A DNA stretch of 64,000 nt, from contig NZ_CP009832.1 of NCBI RefSeq assembly GCF_000959525.1, positions 2,604,001-2,668,000 on the forward strand, in the 5' to 3' direction. Of the stretch, positions 29,308 through 38,370 are shown piece by piece. Source of the stretch: Burkholderia multivorans ATCC BAA-247. GTDB lineage: Bacteria > Pseudomonadota > Gammaproteobacteria > Burkholderiales > Burkholderiaceae. Position numbers and translations under genes: made by a program. The notes below the pieces were generated by a model that was not told the DNA's origin, made no database searches, and was given only the letters and a program-made list of their open reading frames with translations. Every line of letters starts with the position of its first letter. The first letter of the stretch is position 1.

Positions 29308-29325
29308 TATACACAAATGGGTATA
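29308..29325. promoter_or_regulatory. Palindromic operator candidate in front of higB
   Basis: TATAC (29308-29312) and GTATA (29321-29325) form an inverted repeat with an 8-base spacer. It ends 9 bases before the chosen toxin start. A TTGCAA (29301-29306) and a TATAAA (29322-29327) with 15 bases between them could be the -35 and -10, so the palindrome would cover the promoter. HigA-type antitoxins are known to repress their own operon through such sites; binding here is inferred. Confidence 0.5.
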
Positions 29326-29334
29326 AATTCATCG

Positions 29335-29694
29335 ATGGTTCCGTACACCAAACCGCTCTACTGGCTCGGCTCGGCACGCAAGCACTTGAAAGCGATGCCC
29401 GAAGCGGTACAGGACACGTTCGGCTATGCGCTGTATCTGGCCCAGACGGGAGGAAAGCACGATCAGGCCAAGCCGTTGAGGGGTCTCGGATCGGCCGGCG
29501 TACTCGAGGTCGTGGAGTCGGAGGACAGCGGCACGTACCGGGCGGTCTATACGGTGAAACTCGGTGGCGCCGTCTATGTGCTGCACTGTTTCCAGAAGAA
29601 ATCGTGCCGCGGTATCGCTACGCCGAAGCCGGACATCGAACTGGTTCGCGCGCGCCTGAGGGCAGCCGAAGCACACGCAAATGGAGAAAAGTGA
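29335..29694 (+). CDS. higB: RelE/HigB-family toxin (phage Gp49-like)
   Basis: A 119-residue toxin of the HigB/Gp49-like RelE superfamily, expected to be an mRNA-cutting endoribonuclease that acts at the ribosome. Landmarks are KPLYWLGSARKHLKAMPEAV, GKHDQAKPLRGLGSAGVLEV, and the C-terminal AVYVLHCFQKKSCRGIATPK with the conserved Phe-Gln-Lys-Lys. Several in-frame starts are available upstream; MVPYTKPLYW at 29335 matches the family and leaves the palindromic operator outside the gene. No strong ribosome site is seen, and the likely transcription start is very near. The antitoxin gene overlaps the stop by one base. Confidence 0.88.
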   Translation: MVPYTKPLYWLGSARKHLKAMPEAVQDTFGYALYLAQTGGKHDQAKPLRGLGSAGVLEVVESEDSGTYRAVYTVKLGGAVYVLHCFQKKSCRGIATPKPDIELVRARLRAAEAHANGEK

Positions 29695-30017
29695 TGATCG
29701 AAATCGAACGGGGCAGCGGCAACGTCTACGCGGATCTTGGCACGCCCGACGCCGAAGAAATGCGCGTCAAGGCTCAACTCGCCGCCAAGATCGCGGAGAT
29801 CATCAAGACTCGCAAATGGACGCAGCAGCACGCAGCACGATTGCTCGGCATGACGCAACCGAAGCTATCGAACATGCTGCGCGGGCAGTTTCGCGGTGTA
29901 AGCGAAGCGAAGATGCTCGACTGTCTCGCCAAGCTCGGGCGCGATGTACAGATCGTCGTAGGACCGGACCGTCATTCGGAAACCGAAGGACACATCGAGG
30001 TCGTGTTCGCTGCCTGA
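29694..30017 (+). CDS. higA: HigA-type XRE-family antitoxin
   Basis: A 107-residue antitoxin with an XRE helix-turn-helix: LAAKIAEIIKTRKWTQQHAA, then RLLGMTQPKLSNMLRGQFRG, and SEAKMLDCLAKLGRDVQIVV. The short C-terminal segment ends VVFAA. HigA proteins of this type bind the toxin and repress the operon. It follows higB (toxin first, as usual for HigBA) with a one-base overlap (GTGATGA) and a GGAG ribosome site. A palindrome in front of higB is the likely operator. Confidence 0.9.
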   Translation: MIEIERGSGNVYADLGTPDAEEMRVKAQLAAKIAEIIKTRKWTQQHAARLLGMTQPKLSNMLRGQFRGVSEAKMLDCLAKLGRDVQIVVGPDRHSETEGHIEVVFAA

Positions 30018-30039
30018 CGGCACGGCAGGTTCGGGCAGC

Positions 30040-30531
30040 TCAATTCAATGGCCGCAGCTGCCGCCACGCGGCGAGTTTTTCCGCATACGAGATCGAAGCA
30101 TAGGCGGGACTGCTCGACGGCAGGCGCAGCAGCCGATACCGGGCGCCCTCTTCACCGAGCGCCGTCATGCCGATTTTGGCGGCCGTTCCGCCGTTAAAGG
30201 CGATGGTCGTCAGATTCGGCAGCGTCTCGATCAGCGCGATCAAATCGTTGCTCGCGTGATCGCGTATGCGGCTATCGAGGCTGCCGATACGGCTCGCCTG
30301 GGCCACGACGTCCCACAATCCGATGCGATGTTCGAGCAACGTATCGAGACGCGCCGGATAGCTCATGCCGACGAGATCGCGCTCTATCACGTCGCCGACC
30401 AGCGACCAGAACTTGTTTTGCGGATGTCCGTAGTACTGGCGAAGCGCCAACGATCGCTCGCCCGGCAGGCTGCCGAGAATCAAGATGCGCGTGTTCGCAT
30501 CAACGACTGGCGGAAAACAACGCTTGGTCAT
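30040..30531 (-). CDS. DNA-deoxyinosine glycosylase (family 6 uracil-DNA glycosylase-like)
   Basis: A 163-residue repair glycosylase that removes hypoxanthine (and perhaps uracil or mismatched bases) from DNA. It has the superfamily signatures [20 protein letters not shown] and [12 protein letters not shown] at the N-terminal half and [20 protein letters not shown] at the C-terminal, in line with family 6 HDG. An Asn in the [19 protein letters not shown] region is the usual catalytic area. It overlaps ubiC by four bases (ATGA) and is the last gene of the htpG-ubiC transcript. Confidence 0.87.
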   Translation of the reverse strand: MTKRCFPPVVDANTRILILGSLPGERSLALRQYYGHPQNKFWSLVGDVIERDLVGMSYPARLDTLLEHRIGLWDVVAQASRIGSLDSRIRDHASNDLIALIETLPNLTTIAFNGGTAAKIGMTALGEEGARYRLLRLPSSSPAYASISYAEKLAAWRQLRPLN

Positions 30532-31142
30532 TTCGCGATCGACGCTCCCGTTGCGACATCGGGCCCACCCGTGCGCGGCCCATCGCCATGCGCATCGAGA
30601 TGCCGCCACAGCGCCGGCAGCATGCACTCGGTGACCATCAACGGTGCGCCGTGACGCTGGAACACCGACCGTCGCGCCACAAACGCATGCGGCGCACGCG
30701 CGCCGCCGAGCGCATGGCTTGCGAGCGCATAAAGCGGATGGCCGGCGATCACGCGCCGGCTCACCAGCGCCGAGCGCTCGACCTGCGGATCGCTGTACAG
30801 CAGCTCGGCGAGCGGCCGCGTGCGTAGCCGCCGCATCGCCTGCCATACGCCCTTGCTCGCGGCGAGCGGCGCGATGCTGTGCGCGGCCACATACGGCGTG
30901 CCGTCGACCGACAGAATCACCTCGCGCACCCACATCGGCGCACGCGGCGCGCTGGCGAGCGCCGCGTGTTCGTCGAACCACGGTCGATCGACGGCCTCGC
31001 GCGTGACACGCACGCTCACGCGCCCGAGCCGCGCGAGGTGCGCGGTCAGCGAACCGCCGCGCGTGAGCCAGTCGCGCTGGTCCGGCGTGCATCCGGGCCG
31101 CGGCGTGTCGCGCCAGCCCGCAAGCGCGCCGTCGAATCGCAT
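30528..31142 (-). CDS. ubiC: Chorismate lyase (chorismate--pyruvate lyase)
   Basis: A 204-residue cytoplasmic enzyme that turns chorismate into 4-hydroxybenzoate and pyruvate, the first step of ubiquinone synthesis. Family landmarks are [40 protein letters not shown], then [20 protein letters not shown] and the C-terminal [20 protein letters not shown] with the catalytic Glu. It starts 8 bases after the htpG stop and overlaps the glycosylase gene by four bases. In many species ubiC precedes ubiA; here no ubiA is adjacent. Confidence 0.92.
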   Translation of the reverse strand: MRFDGALAGWRDTPRPGCTPDQRDWLTRGGSLTAHLARLGRVSVRVTREAVDRPWFDEHAALASAPRAPMWVREVILSVDGTPYVAAHSIAPLAASKGVWQAMRRLRTRPLAELLYSDPQVERSALVSRRVIAGHPLYALASHALGGARAPHAFVARRSVFQRHGAPLMVTECMLPALWRHLDAHGDGPRTGGPDVATGASIAK

Positions 31143-31150
31143 CCGCGCAC

Positions 31151-33049
31151 TCACGCGGCGCGCGACAGCAGCAGCGCGTTGGTCCGCTTCACGAAGCTCG
31201 CCGGATCGTCGAGCATCCCGCCTTCGGCAAGCAGCGCCTGATCGAACAGCAGATGGCACCAGTCGCCGAAATCGGCGCTGTCGGCCTTCAGCTGCTTCAC
31301 GAGCGCATGCTCGGGGTTGATCTCGAGAATCGGCTGGAACGACGGCGCCTTCTGGCCGGCCGCCTTCAGCATCCGCTGCAGGTAGCCGCTCATGTCGTTG
31401 TCGTCCGCGACGAGGCACGACGGCGAATCGGTCAGACGGAACGTGACGCGCACGTCCTTCACCTTGTCCCCGAGCGCTTCCTTCATCTTCTCGACGACCG
31501 GCTTGATCGCTTCGCCGGCCTCTTCCTGCGCCTTCTTCTCCTCGTCGTTCAGCGCGCCGAGATCGAGATCGCCGCGCGCGACGCTCGCGAGCGGCTTGCC
31601 GTCGAACTCGTGCAGGAACGACAGCATCCATTCGTCGACGCGATCGGTCAGCAGCAGCACCTCGACGCCCTTCTTGCGGAACACCTCGAGATGCGGGCTG
31701 TTCTTCGCGGCCTGCCACGTATCGGCCGTCACGTAGTAGATCTTCGTCTGCTCCGGCTTCATGCGCGCGACGTAGTCGGCGAGCGACACGTCCTGCGCAT
31801 CGGTGTCGCCGTGCGTCGACGCGAAGCGCAGCAGCTTCGCGATGCGCTCGCGGTTCGCGTGATCCTCGCCGACGCCTTCCTTCAGCACCTGGCCGAACGC
31901 GCGCCAGAACGTCTTGTACTTCTCCTTGCCGGCATCGTCTTCCGCATTCGCGAGCTCTTCGAGCATCGACAGCGCGCGCTTGGTCACGCCTTCGCGGATC
32001 GCCTTGACGTCGCGGCTCTCCTGCAGGATTTCACGCGATACGTTCAGCGGCAGATCGGCCGAATCGACGACGCCCTTCACGAAGCGCAGGTATTGCGGCA
32101 GCAGCTGCTCGGCGTCGTCCATGATGAACACGCGCTTCACGTACAGCTTCAGGCCGCCGCGATAGTCGCGGTTCCACAGGTCGAACGGCGCCTGCGACGG
32201 CACGTACAGCAGCTGCGTGTATTCGCTGCGACCTTCGACGCGGTTGTGCGTCCACGTGAGCGGATCCTGATGATCGTGCGCGATGTGCTGATAGAACTGC
32301 TTGTACTGCTCGTCGGCGATGTCGCTTTTCGGCCGCGTCCACAGCGCGCTCGCCTGGTTGACGGTCTCGTCGTCGTCCTTGACGACCATCTCGCCCTTCT
32401 CCTGATCCCATTCCTCCTTCTTCATCAGGATCGGCAGCGCAATGTGGTCGGAATACTTCTGGATGATCGACTTCAGCCGGTACGAGGACAGCAGTTCGTC
32501 CTCGCCTTCGCGCAGATGCAGCGTGATCGTCGTGCCGCGCTGCGCGCGCTCGATCGCGTCGATCGTGAAATCGCCCTCGCCCGCGCTTTCCCAGCGCACG
32601 CCTTCGCTCGCGGGCAGGCCCGCGCGGCGCGTCTCGACGGTGATCTTGTCCGCGACGATGAAGCCCGAGTAGAAGCCCACGCCGAACTGGCCGATCAGCG
32701 CCGCATCCTTCTGCTGGTCGCCCGACAGCTTCGAGAAGAATTCCTTCGTGCCCGAGCGTGCGATCGTGCCGAGGTTCGCGATCGCCTCGTCGCGACTCAT
32801 CCCGATCCCGTTGTCGTCGATCGTGATCGTGCGCGCAGCCTTGTCGTAGCCGATGCGGATGCGCAGGTTCGGATCGTCCTCGTAGAGCGCGTTGTCCGCG
32901 AGCGCCTCGAAACGCAGCTTGTCGGCCGCGTCGGACGCGTTCGACACCAGTTCGCGCAGGAAGATTTCCTTGTTGCTGTAGAGCGAATGAATCATCAGGT
33001 GGAGGAGCTGCTTGACCTCTGCCTGAAAGCTCATCGTTTCGTGTGCCAT
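31151..33049 (-). CDS. htpG: Molecular chaperone HtpG (Hsp90)
   Basis: A 632-residue cytosolic ATP-dependent chaperone. The N-terminal ATPase domain has [20 protein letters not shown] with the ATP/Mg Glu-Asn, IDDNGIGMS and [16 protein letters not shown]. The middle domain shows [20 protein letters not shown] and [11 protein letters not shown]-like [20 protein letters not shown]. The C-terminal dimerisation part ends LLLSRAA. Length is as in E. coli (624). A long T-rich leader (33050-33067) is followed by the MocR gene's end. The gene leads the htpG-ubiC-glycosylase transcript. Confidence 0.97.
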   Translation of the reverse strand: MAHETMSFQAEVKQLLHLMIHSLYSNKEIFLRELVSNASDAADKLRFEALADNALYEDDPNLRIRIGYDKAARTITIDDNGIGMSRDEAIANLGTIARSGTKEFFSKLSGDQQKDAALIGQFGVGFYSGFIVADKITVETRRAGLPASEGVRWESAGEGDFTIDAIERAQRGTTITLHLREGEDELLSSYRLKSIIQKYSDHIALPILMKKEEWDQEKGEMVVKDDDETVNQASALWTRPKSDIADEQYKQFYQHIAHDHQDPLTWTHNRVEGRSEYTQLLYVPSQAPFDLWNRDYRGGLKLYVKRVFIMDDAEQLLPQYLRFVKGVVDSADLPLNVSREILQESRDVKAIREGVTKRALSMLEELANAEDDAGKEKYKTFWRAFGQVLKEGVGEDHANRERIAKLLRFASTHGDTDAQDVSLADYVARMKPEQTKIYYVTADTWQAAKNSPHLEVFRKKGVEVLLLTDRVDEWMLSFLHEFDGKPLASVARGDLDLGALNDEEKKAQEEAGEAIKPVVEKMKEALGDKVKDVRVTFRLTDSPSCLVADDNDMSGYLQRMLKAAGQKAPSFQPILEINPEHALVKQLKADSADFGDWCHLLFDQALLAEGGMLDDPASFVKRTNALLLSRAA

Positions 33050-33207
33050 GGATGCTGTTTCCTCTTACTTGAACTTGAGTGGTGTGGCGCAGGCGTCCGG
33101 CGCGCGATGCCGGCCGGCCCGTCTAGGGACAACCGCCTGGCGCAAGCGGTTTGCGCGCGCAGATGGGGACGGCCGCGCCGATTTCAAGAGCCGGCACGGC
33201 CGCCGCG

Positions 33208-34668
33208 TCACGACGCGCGCCGCGTCGCCGATTCGATATAGCGCGCGAGAAACCCCGGCAGCGCCGGATCGCCGCAGTTCGCGACGTTGAAGCGCGTCCA
33301 CGTCGACGGCGACTGCTGCGGCGAGAACAGGCTGCCCGGCGTCAGCAGAAAGCCTTCCTCGTGCGCGGCGGCCGCGAGCGCGTCCGAGTCGACACCCGTG
33401 TCGGCCCACAGGAACATGCCGGCCGCCGGCATCGCGAACAGCTTCAGGCCGGTGCGCTCGAGCATCCGCGCGGTCTTGTCGCGCACGCCGTCGAGCCGCG
33501 CGCGCAGCCGCTCGACGTGCCGCCGGTAGTGGCCTTCGGTCAGGATCTTGTACAGCACGCGCTCGTTCAGCTCGGGCGTCGTCATGCCGACCAGCATCTT
33601 CTGATCGGTGATCGCCTTCGCGATTTCCGGCGCGCACGCGACGTAGCCGACGCGCAGGTTCGCGGCAAGCGTCTTCGAATAGCTGCCGAGATAGATCACG
33701 CGCTTCAACTGATCGAGGCTCGCGAGCCGCGTGGCCGGATAGCTCGGCGGGCACAGGTCGCCGTACACGTCGTCCTCGACGACGAGGAAGTCGTACTGCT
33801 CCGCGAGTTTCAGGATCCGGAATGCCTGCGCGGCCGACAGCGACGTGCCGGTCGGGTTCTGCAGCACCGAATTGATCACGAGCATCTTCGGGCGCCACAT
33901 CTGCACGAGCGTCTCGAGCGCGTCGAGGTCCGGACCGTCGGGCGTATAGGGCATCCCGACGAGCTGCGCGCCCTGCGACGCAAAGCGGCCGAACATCTGG
34001 AACCACGCGGGATCGCCGACGATCACCGCGTCGCCGGGCCGCACGTAGATCCGCGCGATCAGGTCGATCGCCTGCGTGATGCCCGAGACCATCACGATCT
34101 GCTCGGGCGTCGCGCCGATCTCGACTTCCGCGAGCCGCGTCTGCAGCTGTTGACGCAGCGGCAGGAAGCCCTGCGCGGTACCGAAGCCGAGCATCTGCGC
34201 GCCCGACTGGCGCCCGAGCGCGCGTAGCGCGCCGGTGATCAGCTCGCCGTCGAGCCAGCGTCCCGGCAGGTAGCCGAGACCGGGCCCCTTTTCCGGGCTG
34301 ACCGTATGCAGCATGTTGCGCAGCAGCCAGACGACGTCGATCGTGTTGTGCACGGGCGTCGCTTCGGCGCCGCGCGTCGCGCCGTCGGCGACGGGCTGCG
34401 GGCCGACCGTGCGCTCGCGCACGTAGAAGCCCGAGCCGCGTCGCGAATCGAGATAGCCCTGCGCGACGAGGCGCTCGTACGCTTCGACGACGGTAAAGCG
34501 CGACACGCTCTTGTCGAGCGCGAGCTTGCGGATCGACGGCATGCGCATGCCGGGGCGGAACACGCGCTCGTCGATGCGGCGGCGCGCCCACTGGACGAGC
34601 TGGTCGACGAGCGTCAGCGTGGCGGTGTCGTGCGGGGCGGGAATCTGTGCGAGCGGAACGGAGGACAT
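33208..34668 (-). CDS. MocR-type regulator: GntR DNA-binding domain fused to class I aminotransferase fold
   Basis: A 486-residue transcription factor of the MocR/PdxR group. The N-terminal GntR winged helix is RRRIDERVFRPGMRMPSIRK, then SRFTVVEAYERLVAQGYLDS with RRGSGFYV. After a linker (about residues 90-105) comes a fold-type I aminotransferase domain with NPTG, the PLP lysine in YLGSYSKTLAANLRVGY, and FNVANCGDP. MocR proteins bind PLP and regulate adjacent genes of amino-acid or pyridoxal metabolism. It is divergent from a VOC-EamA-aminotransferase-RidA-PhzF run, and the space between holds paired operator-like repeats. The start at 34668 has GGAGG overlapping region GAACGGAGGAC. Confidence 0.9.
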   Translation of the reverse strand: MSSVPLAQIPAPHDTATLTLVDQLVQWARRRIDERVFRPGMRMPSIRKLALDKSVSRFTVVEAYERLVAQGYLDSRRGSGFYVRERTVGPQPVADGATRGAEATPVHNTIDVVWLLRNMLHTVSPEKGPGLGYLPGRWLDGELITGALRALGRQSGAQMLGFGTAQGFLPLRQQLQTRLAEVEIGATPEQIVMVSGITQAIDLIARIYVRPGDAVIVGDPAWFQMFGRFASQGAQLVGMPYTPDGPDLDALETLVQMWRPKMLVINSVLQNPTGTSLSAAQAFRILKLAEQYDFLVVEDDVYGDLCPPSYPATRLASLDQLKRVIYLGSYSKTLAANLRVGYVACAPEIAKAITDQKMLVGMTTPELNERVLYKILTEGHYRRHVERLRARLDGVRDKTARMLERTGLKLFAMPAAGMFLWADTGVDSDALAAAAHEEGFLLTPGSLFSPQQSPSTWTRFNVANCGDPALPGFLARYIESATRRAS

Positions 34669-34680
34669 GGGCGGCGGCTC

Positions 34681-34745
34681 CAACTGTACCGAAGGGTATC
34701 GCGCCGATTGTACCGTTACTGTGCCGGTGCGCACGATTACAGTTG
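34681..34745. promoter_or_regulatory. Operator-like repeats between the MocR gene and the VOC gene
   Basis: CAACTGTA (34681-34688) and TACAGTTG (34738-34745) are a perfect 8-base inverted pair. Inside it TGTACCG occurs at 34685 and 34709, and TGTGCCG at 34720, all in the same orientation. MocR regulators often bind spaced direct or inverted repeats in the divergent region of their own gene. This is sequence fact; that it is the binding site is inferred. Confidence 0.5.
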
Positions 34746-34750
34746 ATCGA

Positions 34751-34841
34751 CAACCGGCCGTTCGCGACCGGCCGCCGCGCGCCCGCGCGCCGCCACCGAG
34801 CGGCGCGGCTGCACCGGCGGCCGCTCGCGAGCGGCCGGTTG
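34751..34841. repeat. Long imperfect inverted repeat in the VOC gene leader
   Basis: The 24 bases at 34751-34774 are complementary to those at 34818-34841 at 22 of 24 positions, with a 43-base loop that is itself GC-rich. It starts six bases after the operator repeats and ends 32 bases before the VOC start. It could fold as a very stable RNA hairpin in the mRNA leader or be a protein-binding site. Confidence 0.75.
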
Positions 34842-34873
34842 GCCATGACAGTTCCGCTTCCCGACCGACGCCG

Positions 34874-35566
34874 ATGCCTACCCGCTCCCTGACCCTCGAC
34901 CATCTCGTGATTGCCGCGCGCACGCTCGACGAAGGCGTGCGCCATGTCGCCGACGCGCTCGGCGTCGCCCCGGCCGGCGGTGGCCGCCATCCGCTGATGC
35001 GCACTCATAATGCGCTGTTCGGCCTCTGGGGCGGCCTGTATCTCGAAGTCATCGCGATCGATCCGGACGCACGCGACGACGCGACGGGCGGCGCGCCGCG
35101 GCGCGCGCGGCTGTTCGCGCTCGACGATCCGGCAATGCAGGCACGCGTCGCGCAGGGTCCGTTCCTCGCGCATTGGGTCGCGCGCGTCGAGCGCCCGCGC
35201 CGGCTCGCGCTGTGGCAAAGCCAGTACCCGGACCGCATTCCGCCCGTCGTCGCGATGCAGCGCGGCGATCTGACGTGGGGCCTGACGGTGCCCGACGACG
35301 GCGCGTTCCCCGCGTGGCAGCAGGCCGGCGACGGCCTCGTGCCGTCGCTGATCCAGTGGGACGGCCCGCGCCATCCGGCCGATTCGCTGCCGCACGACGG
35401 CGTCGCGCTGACGGCGCTCAAGGGCCGCCATCCGCGTGCGGACCTGATCGGCGAGCAGCTCGACTGGCTCGGCGCCGCCCATCTGCTCGACCTCGAAGCG
35501 GCCGACGGCCCGCCCGCGCTGATCGCCGAATTCGACACGCCGCACGGCCCGCGCGCGCTGCGCTGA
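34874..35566 (+). CDS. VOC-family (glyoxalase-like) protein
   Basis: A 230-residue protein with one glyoxalase-like domain. It begins SLTLDHLVIAARTLDEGVRH, then HPLMRTHNALFGLWGGLYLE and IAIDP; these match the Glyoxalase_3-type domain, in which a first metal-ligand His (DHLVI) and a Glu (YLEVI) are kept. The C-terminal half (from PHDGVALTALKG) is variable. No activity is known for this group. It is the first gene of a plus-strand run under likely MocR control, 52 bases before an EamA gene. The start at 34874 (MPTRSLTLDHL) is set by the domain. Confidence 0.82.
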   Translation: MPTRSLTLDHLVIAARTLDEGVRHVADALGVAPAGGGRHPLMRTHNALFGLWGGLYLEVIAIDPDARDDATGGAPRRARLFALDDPAMQARVAQGPFLAHWVARVERPRRLALWQSQYPDRIPPVVAMQRGDLTWGLTVPDDGAFPAWQQAGDGLVPSLIQWDGPRHPADSLPHDGVALTALKGRHPRADLIGEQLDWLGAAHLLDLEAADGPPALIAEFDTPHGPRALR

Positions 35567-35617
35567 ACGCACGCCGCGCCGCGTGCCCGAACCCCACGAT
35601 ACGGAGACACCCTCGAC

Positions 35618-36526
35618 ATGAATTCGCGCGAAACCCGGGGCATGCTGCTCGGCCTGATCGGCGTGATGATCTTCAGCCTGACGCTGCCGATGACGCGCAT
35701 CGTCGTCGCCGAGCTCCATCCGCTGCTCAACGGGCTCGGCCGCGCGCTCGCGGCCGCGGTGCCGGCCGGCCTGCTGCTGTGGTGGCGCCGCGAGCCGCTG
35801 CCGACGCGCACGCAGCTGAAAAGCCTGGCCGTCGTGTCGGCCGGCGTGATCGTCGCGTATCCGGTGTTCTCCGCGTGGGCGATGAAGACCGTGCCCGCGT
35901 CGCACGGCGCGGTCGTCAACGGACTGCAGCCGCTGTTCGTCGCGCTGTATGCGGCCTGGCTGTCGCACGAACGCCCGTCGAAGGCGTTCTGGGTCAGCGC
36001 GGTCACGGGCAGCGCGCTCGTGATCGCGTTCGCGCTGCGCGACGGCGGCGGCACCGTGCAGCCCGGCGACGCGCTGATGCTCGTCGCGGTGGGCATCGGC
36101 GCGCTCGGCTACGCGGAAGGCGCGCGCCTCGCGCGCCAGATCGGCGGCTGGCAGGTGATCTGCTGGGCGCTCGTCGTGTCCGCGCCGTTCCTCGTGCTGC
36201 CGGTCGGCTGGCTCGCGTGGCTGCAGCACGCCGCCCATCCGGGCCCGCTCGCGCCGCGCACGTGGCTCGCGTTCGGCTACGTGACCCTCTTTTCGCAATT
36301 CATCGGCTTTTTCGCGTGGTATGCAGGGCTGGCGATCGGCGGCACCGCGCGCGTGGGCCAGGTGCAACTGCTGCAGATCTTCTTCACGATCGCGTTTTCC
36401 GCGCTGCTGTTCGGCGAAACGGTCACGCCCTCCACGTGGCTGTTCGCCGCCGCCGTGATCGCGACCGTGATGCTCGGCCGGCGCTCGGCGGTCGCCACGG
36501 CGCCGCGTCCCGCTCGCGCCGGCTGA
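35618..36526 (+). CDS. EamA/DMT-family transporter
   Basis: A 302-residue inner-membrane protein with about ten helices in two EamA repeats, from GMLLGLIGVMIFSLTLPMTR to TWLFAAAVIATVMLGRRSA. The repeats keep the GAVVNGLQPLFVALYAAWL and QVQLLQIFFTIAFSALLFGE patterns. Many such proteins export amino acids or amino-acid-derived metabolites. Its place after a MocR/VOC pair and before an aminotransferase suggests it exports a substrate or product of that pathway. The substrate is not known. Confidence 0.85.
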   Translation: MNSRETRGMLLGLIGVMIFSLTLPMTRIVVAELHPLLNGLGRALAAAVPAGLLLWWRREPLPTRTQLKSLAVVSAGVIVAYPVFSAWAMKTVPASHGAVVNGLQPLFVALYAAWLSHERPSKAFWVSAVTGSALVIAFALRDGGGTVQPGDALMLVAVGIGALGYAEGARLARQIGGWQVICWALVVSAPFLVLPVGWLAWLQHAAHPGPLAPRTWLAFGYVTLFSQFIGFFAWYAGLAIGGTARVGQVQLLQIFFTIAFSALLFGETVTPSTWLFAAAVIATVMLGRRSAVATAPRPARAG

Positions 36527-36678
36527 TGAGGTACGCCATAATGTCCGCTTTGCCTGAACGGTTCTGCCCACCCGGCCGCGACGGCACGCACGCGCTCGCG
36601 CATGCTCACCCGGCTGCGTCGACGCGATCGGCCCGATCGACCTTTCTTGACTGACCACGATATCCGAACGAGGAGACT

Positions 36679-37860
36679 ATGAATCCGAGCGACCTGCACC
36701 CGCCGCACTGGCAGCTTTCCGAACGCGCCCGCAAGCTGACGAGCTCGGCGATCCGCGAGATCCTGAAGGTCACGGAACGCCCCGAGGTCATCTCGTTCGC
36801 CGGCGGCCTGCCCGCGCCCGCGACGTTCCCGGCCGAGCGCATGCGCGCGGCCGCCGACCGCGTGCTGCGCGACGCGCCGGCCGCGGCGCTGCAGTACAGC
36901 GCGACCGAAGGCTATCTGCCGCTGCGCGAGTGGATCGCCGAGCGCTATCGCGTGCGCGTGTCGCAAGTGCTGGTCACGACCGGCTCGCAGCAGGCGCTCG
37001 ACCTGCTCGGCAAGGCGCTCGTCGATCCGGGCAGCCCGATCCTCGTCGAAACGCCGACCTACCTCGGCGCGCTGCAGTCGTTCTCGCTGTACGAGCCGCG
37101 CTACGTGCAGGTGCCGACCGACGAACAGGGCCTGCTGCCCGACGGCCTGACGCCCGCGCTCACGCAGGGCGCGCGCCTGCTGTACGCGCAGCCGAACTTC
37201 CAGAATCCGACGGGCCGCCGCCTGCCGGTCGAGCGCCGCCGCGCGCTGGCCGCATTCGCGCAGACGAGCCCGTTCCCGGTGCTCGAAGACGATCCGTACG
37301 GCGCGCTGAACTATCAGGGCGAGCCGCTGCCGACGATGCTGTCGATGGCGCCCGACCACATCGTGCACCTCGGCACGTTCTCGAAGGTGCTCGCGCCTGG
37401 CCTGCGGATCGGCTACATCATTGCGCCCGAGGAACTGCACTTCAAGCTCGTGCAGGCGAAGCAGGCCACCGACCTGCACACGCCGACGCTCACGCAGCGC
37501 ATCGCACACGAGGTGATCAAGGACGGCTTCCTCGACGAGCACATCCCGACGATCCGCCAGCTGTACGGCGCGCAGTGCGAAGCGATGCTCGGCGCGCTCG
37601 CGCGTCACATGCCGGAAGGCGTCACGTGGAACCGCCCGGAAGGCGGGATGTTCGTCTGGGTGAACCTGCCGAAGCAGATCGACAGCATGGCGCTGCTCGC
37701 GACGGCGGTCGAGAATCACGTCGCCTTCGTGCCGGGCGCGCCGTTCTTCGCGAACGACGCGCAGCAAAATACGCTGCGCCTGTCGTTCGTGACGGTGCCG
37801 CCCGAGAAGATCGAGGAAGGCGTCGCGCGGCTCGGCAAGCTGATCCGCGAGCGCCTCTGA
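36679..37860 (+). CDS. PLP-dependent aminotransferase, class I/II (LysN/aminoadipate-aminotransferase-like)
   Basis: A 393-residue cytoplasmic transaminase. It has the fold-type I pattern: ISFAGGLPAPATFPAERM, LQYSATEGYLPLREWIAERY, QPNFQNPTGRRLPVERRR, the PLP lysine Lys236 in HLGTFSKVLAPGLRIGYI, and WNRPEGGMFVWVNLP near the C-terminus. This sequence type includes 2-aminoadipate, aromatic and branched-chain aminotransferases; the exact amino acid cannot be told. RidA, which follows 44 bases later, usually detoxifies the enamine/imine intermediates of PLP enzymes, and PhzF follows that. A tentative common transcript with the two genes is likely. Confidence 0.88.
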   Translation: MNPSDLHPPHWQLSERARKLTSSAIREILKVTERPEVISFAGGLPAPATFPAERMRAAADRVLRDAPAAALQYSATEGYLPLREWIAERYRVRVSQVLVTTGSQQALDLLGKALVDPGSPILVETPTYLGALQSFSLYEPRYVQVPTDEQGLLPDGLTPALTQGARLLYAQPNFQNPTGRRLPVERRRALAAFAQTSPFPVLEDDPYGALNYQGEPLPTMLSMAPDHIVHLGTFSKVLAPGLRIGYIIAPEELHFKLVQAKQATDLHTPTLTQRIAHEVIKDGFLDEHIPTIRQLYGAQCEAMLGALARHMPEGVTWNRPEGGMFVWVNLPKQIDSMALLATAVENHVAFVPGAPFFANDAQQNTLRLSFVTVPPEKIEEGVARLGKLIRERL

Positions 37861-37904
37861 TCCGCCCTTTTTTCCTGTCAAGACTCACTACGAGGAACGA
37901 ACGC

Positions 37905-38363
37905 ATGGCTAACGTCTACGACAAACTGAAATCGCTGGGCATCGAACTGCCGAGCGCCGGCGCACCGGCTGCCGCCTACGTGATGAGCGCGCAAAGCGGC
38001 AACACGGTCTACCTGTCGGGCCACATCGCGAAGAAGGACGGCAAGGTATGGGCCGGCAAGCTCGGCGCCGATCTGACGACCGAAGACGGCAAGGCGGCCG
38101 CGCGCGCGATCGCGATCGACCTGCTCGCGACGCTGCACGCGCACACCGGCGACCTGAACAAGGTCACGCGCATCGTGAAGCTGATGAGCCTCGTGAACTC
38201 GACGCTCGACTTCACCGAGCAGCACATCGTGACGAACGGCGCATCGGAACTGATCGCGGAAGTGTTCGGCGATGCGGGCAAGCATGCACGCTCGGCGTTC
38301 GGCGTCGCGCAGATTCCGCTCGGCGCCTGCGTCGAGATCGAACTGATCGCCGAAGTCGCGTAA
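37905..38363 (+). CDS. RidA/YjgF-family protein (enamine/imine deaminase family)
   Basis: A 152-residue protein of the Rid family. It shows KLKSLGIELPSAGAPAAAYV at the start, NTVYLSGHIAKKDGKVWAGK, and the signature ARSAFGVAQIPLGACVEIEL, in which the Arg of ARSA corresponds to the catalytic Arg of RidA. The order and the longer length place it in a Rid subfamily other than archetypal RidA, so the deaminase activity is likely but untested. It is placed between an aminotransferase gene and phzF-like gene and is separated by only 7 bases from the latter. Confidence 0.88.
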   Translation: MANVYDKLKSLGIELPSAGAPAAAYVMSAQSGNTVYLSGHIAKKDGKVWAGKLGADLTTEDGKAAARAIAIDLLATLHAHTGDLNKVTRIVKLMSLVNSTLDFTEQHIVTNGASELIAEVFGDAGKHARSAFGVAQIPLGACVEIELIAEVA

Positions 38364-38370
38364 TACGCCG

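Noticed and set aside
28970-29377. A 135-residue minus-strand frame in the gene-free stretch before higB.
   Set aside because: It overlaps the toxin promoter and start, has composition of random translation, and no recognisable domain.
28789-30017. The HigBA region as part of an insertion sequence or second genomic island.
   Set aside because: No transposase, integrase, inverted ends or flanking direct repeats are visible.
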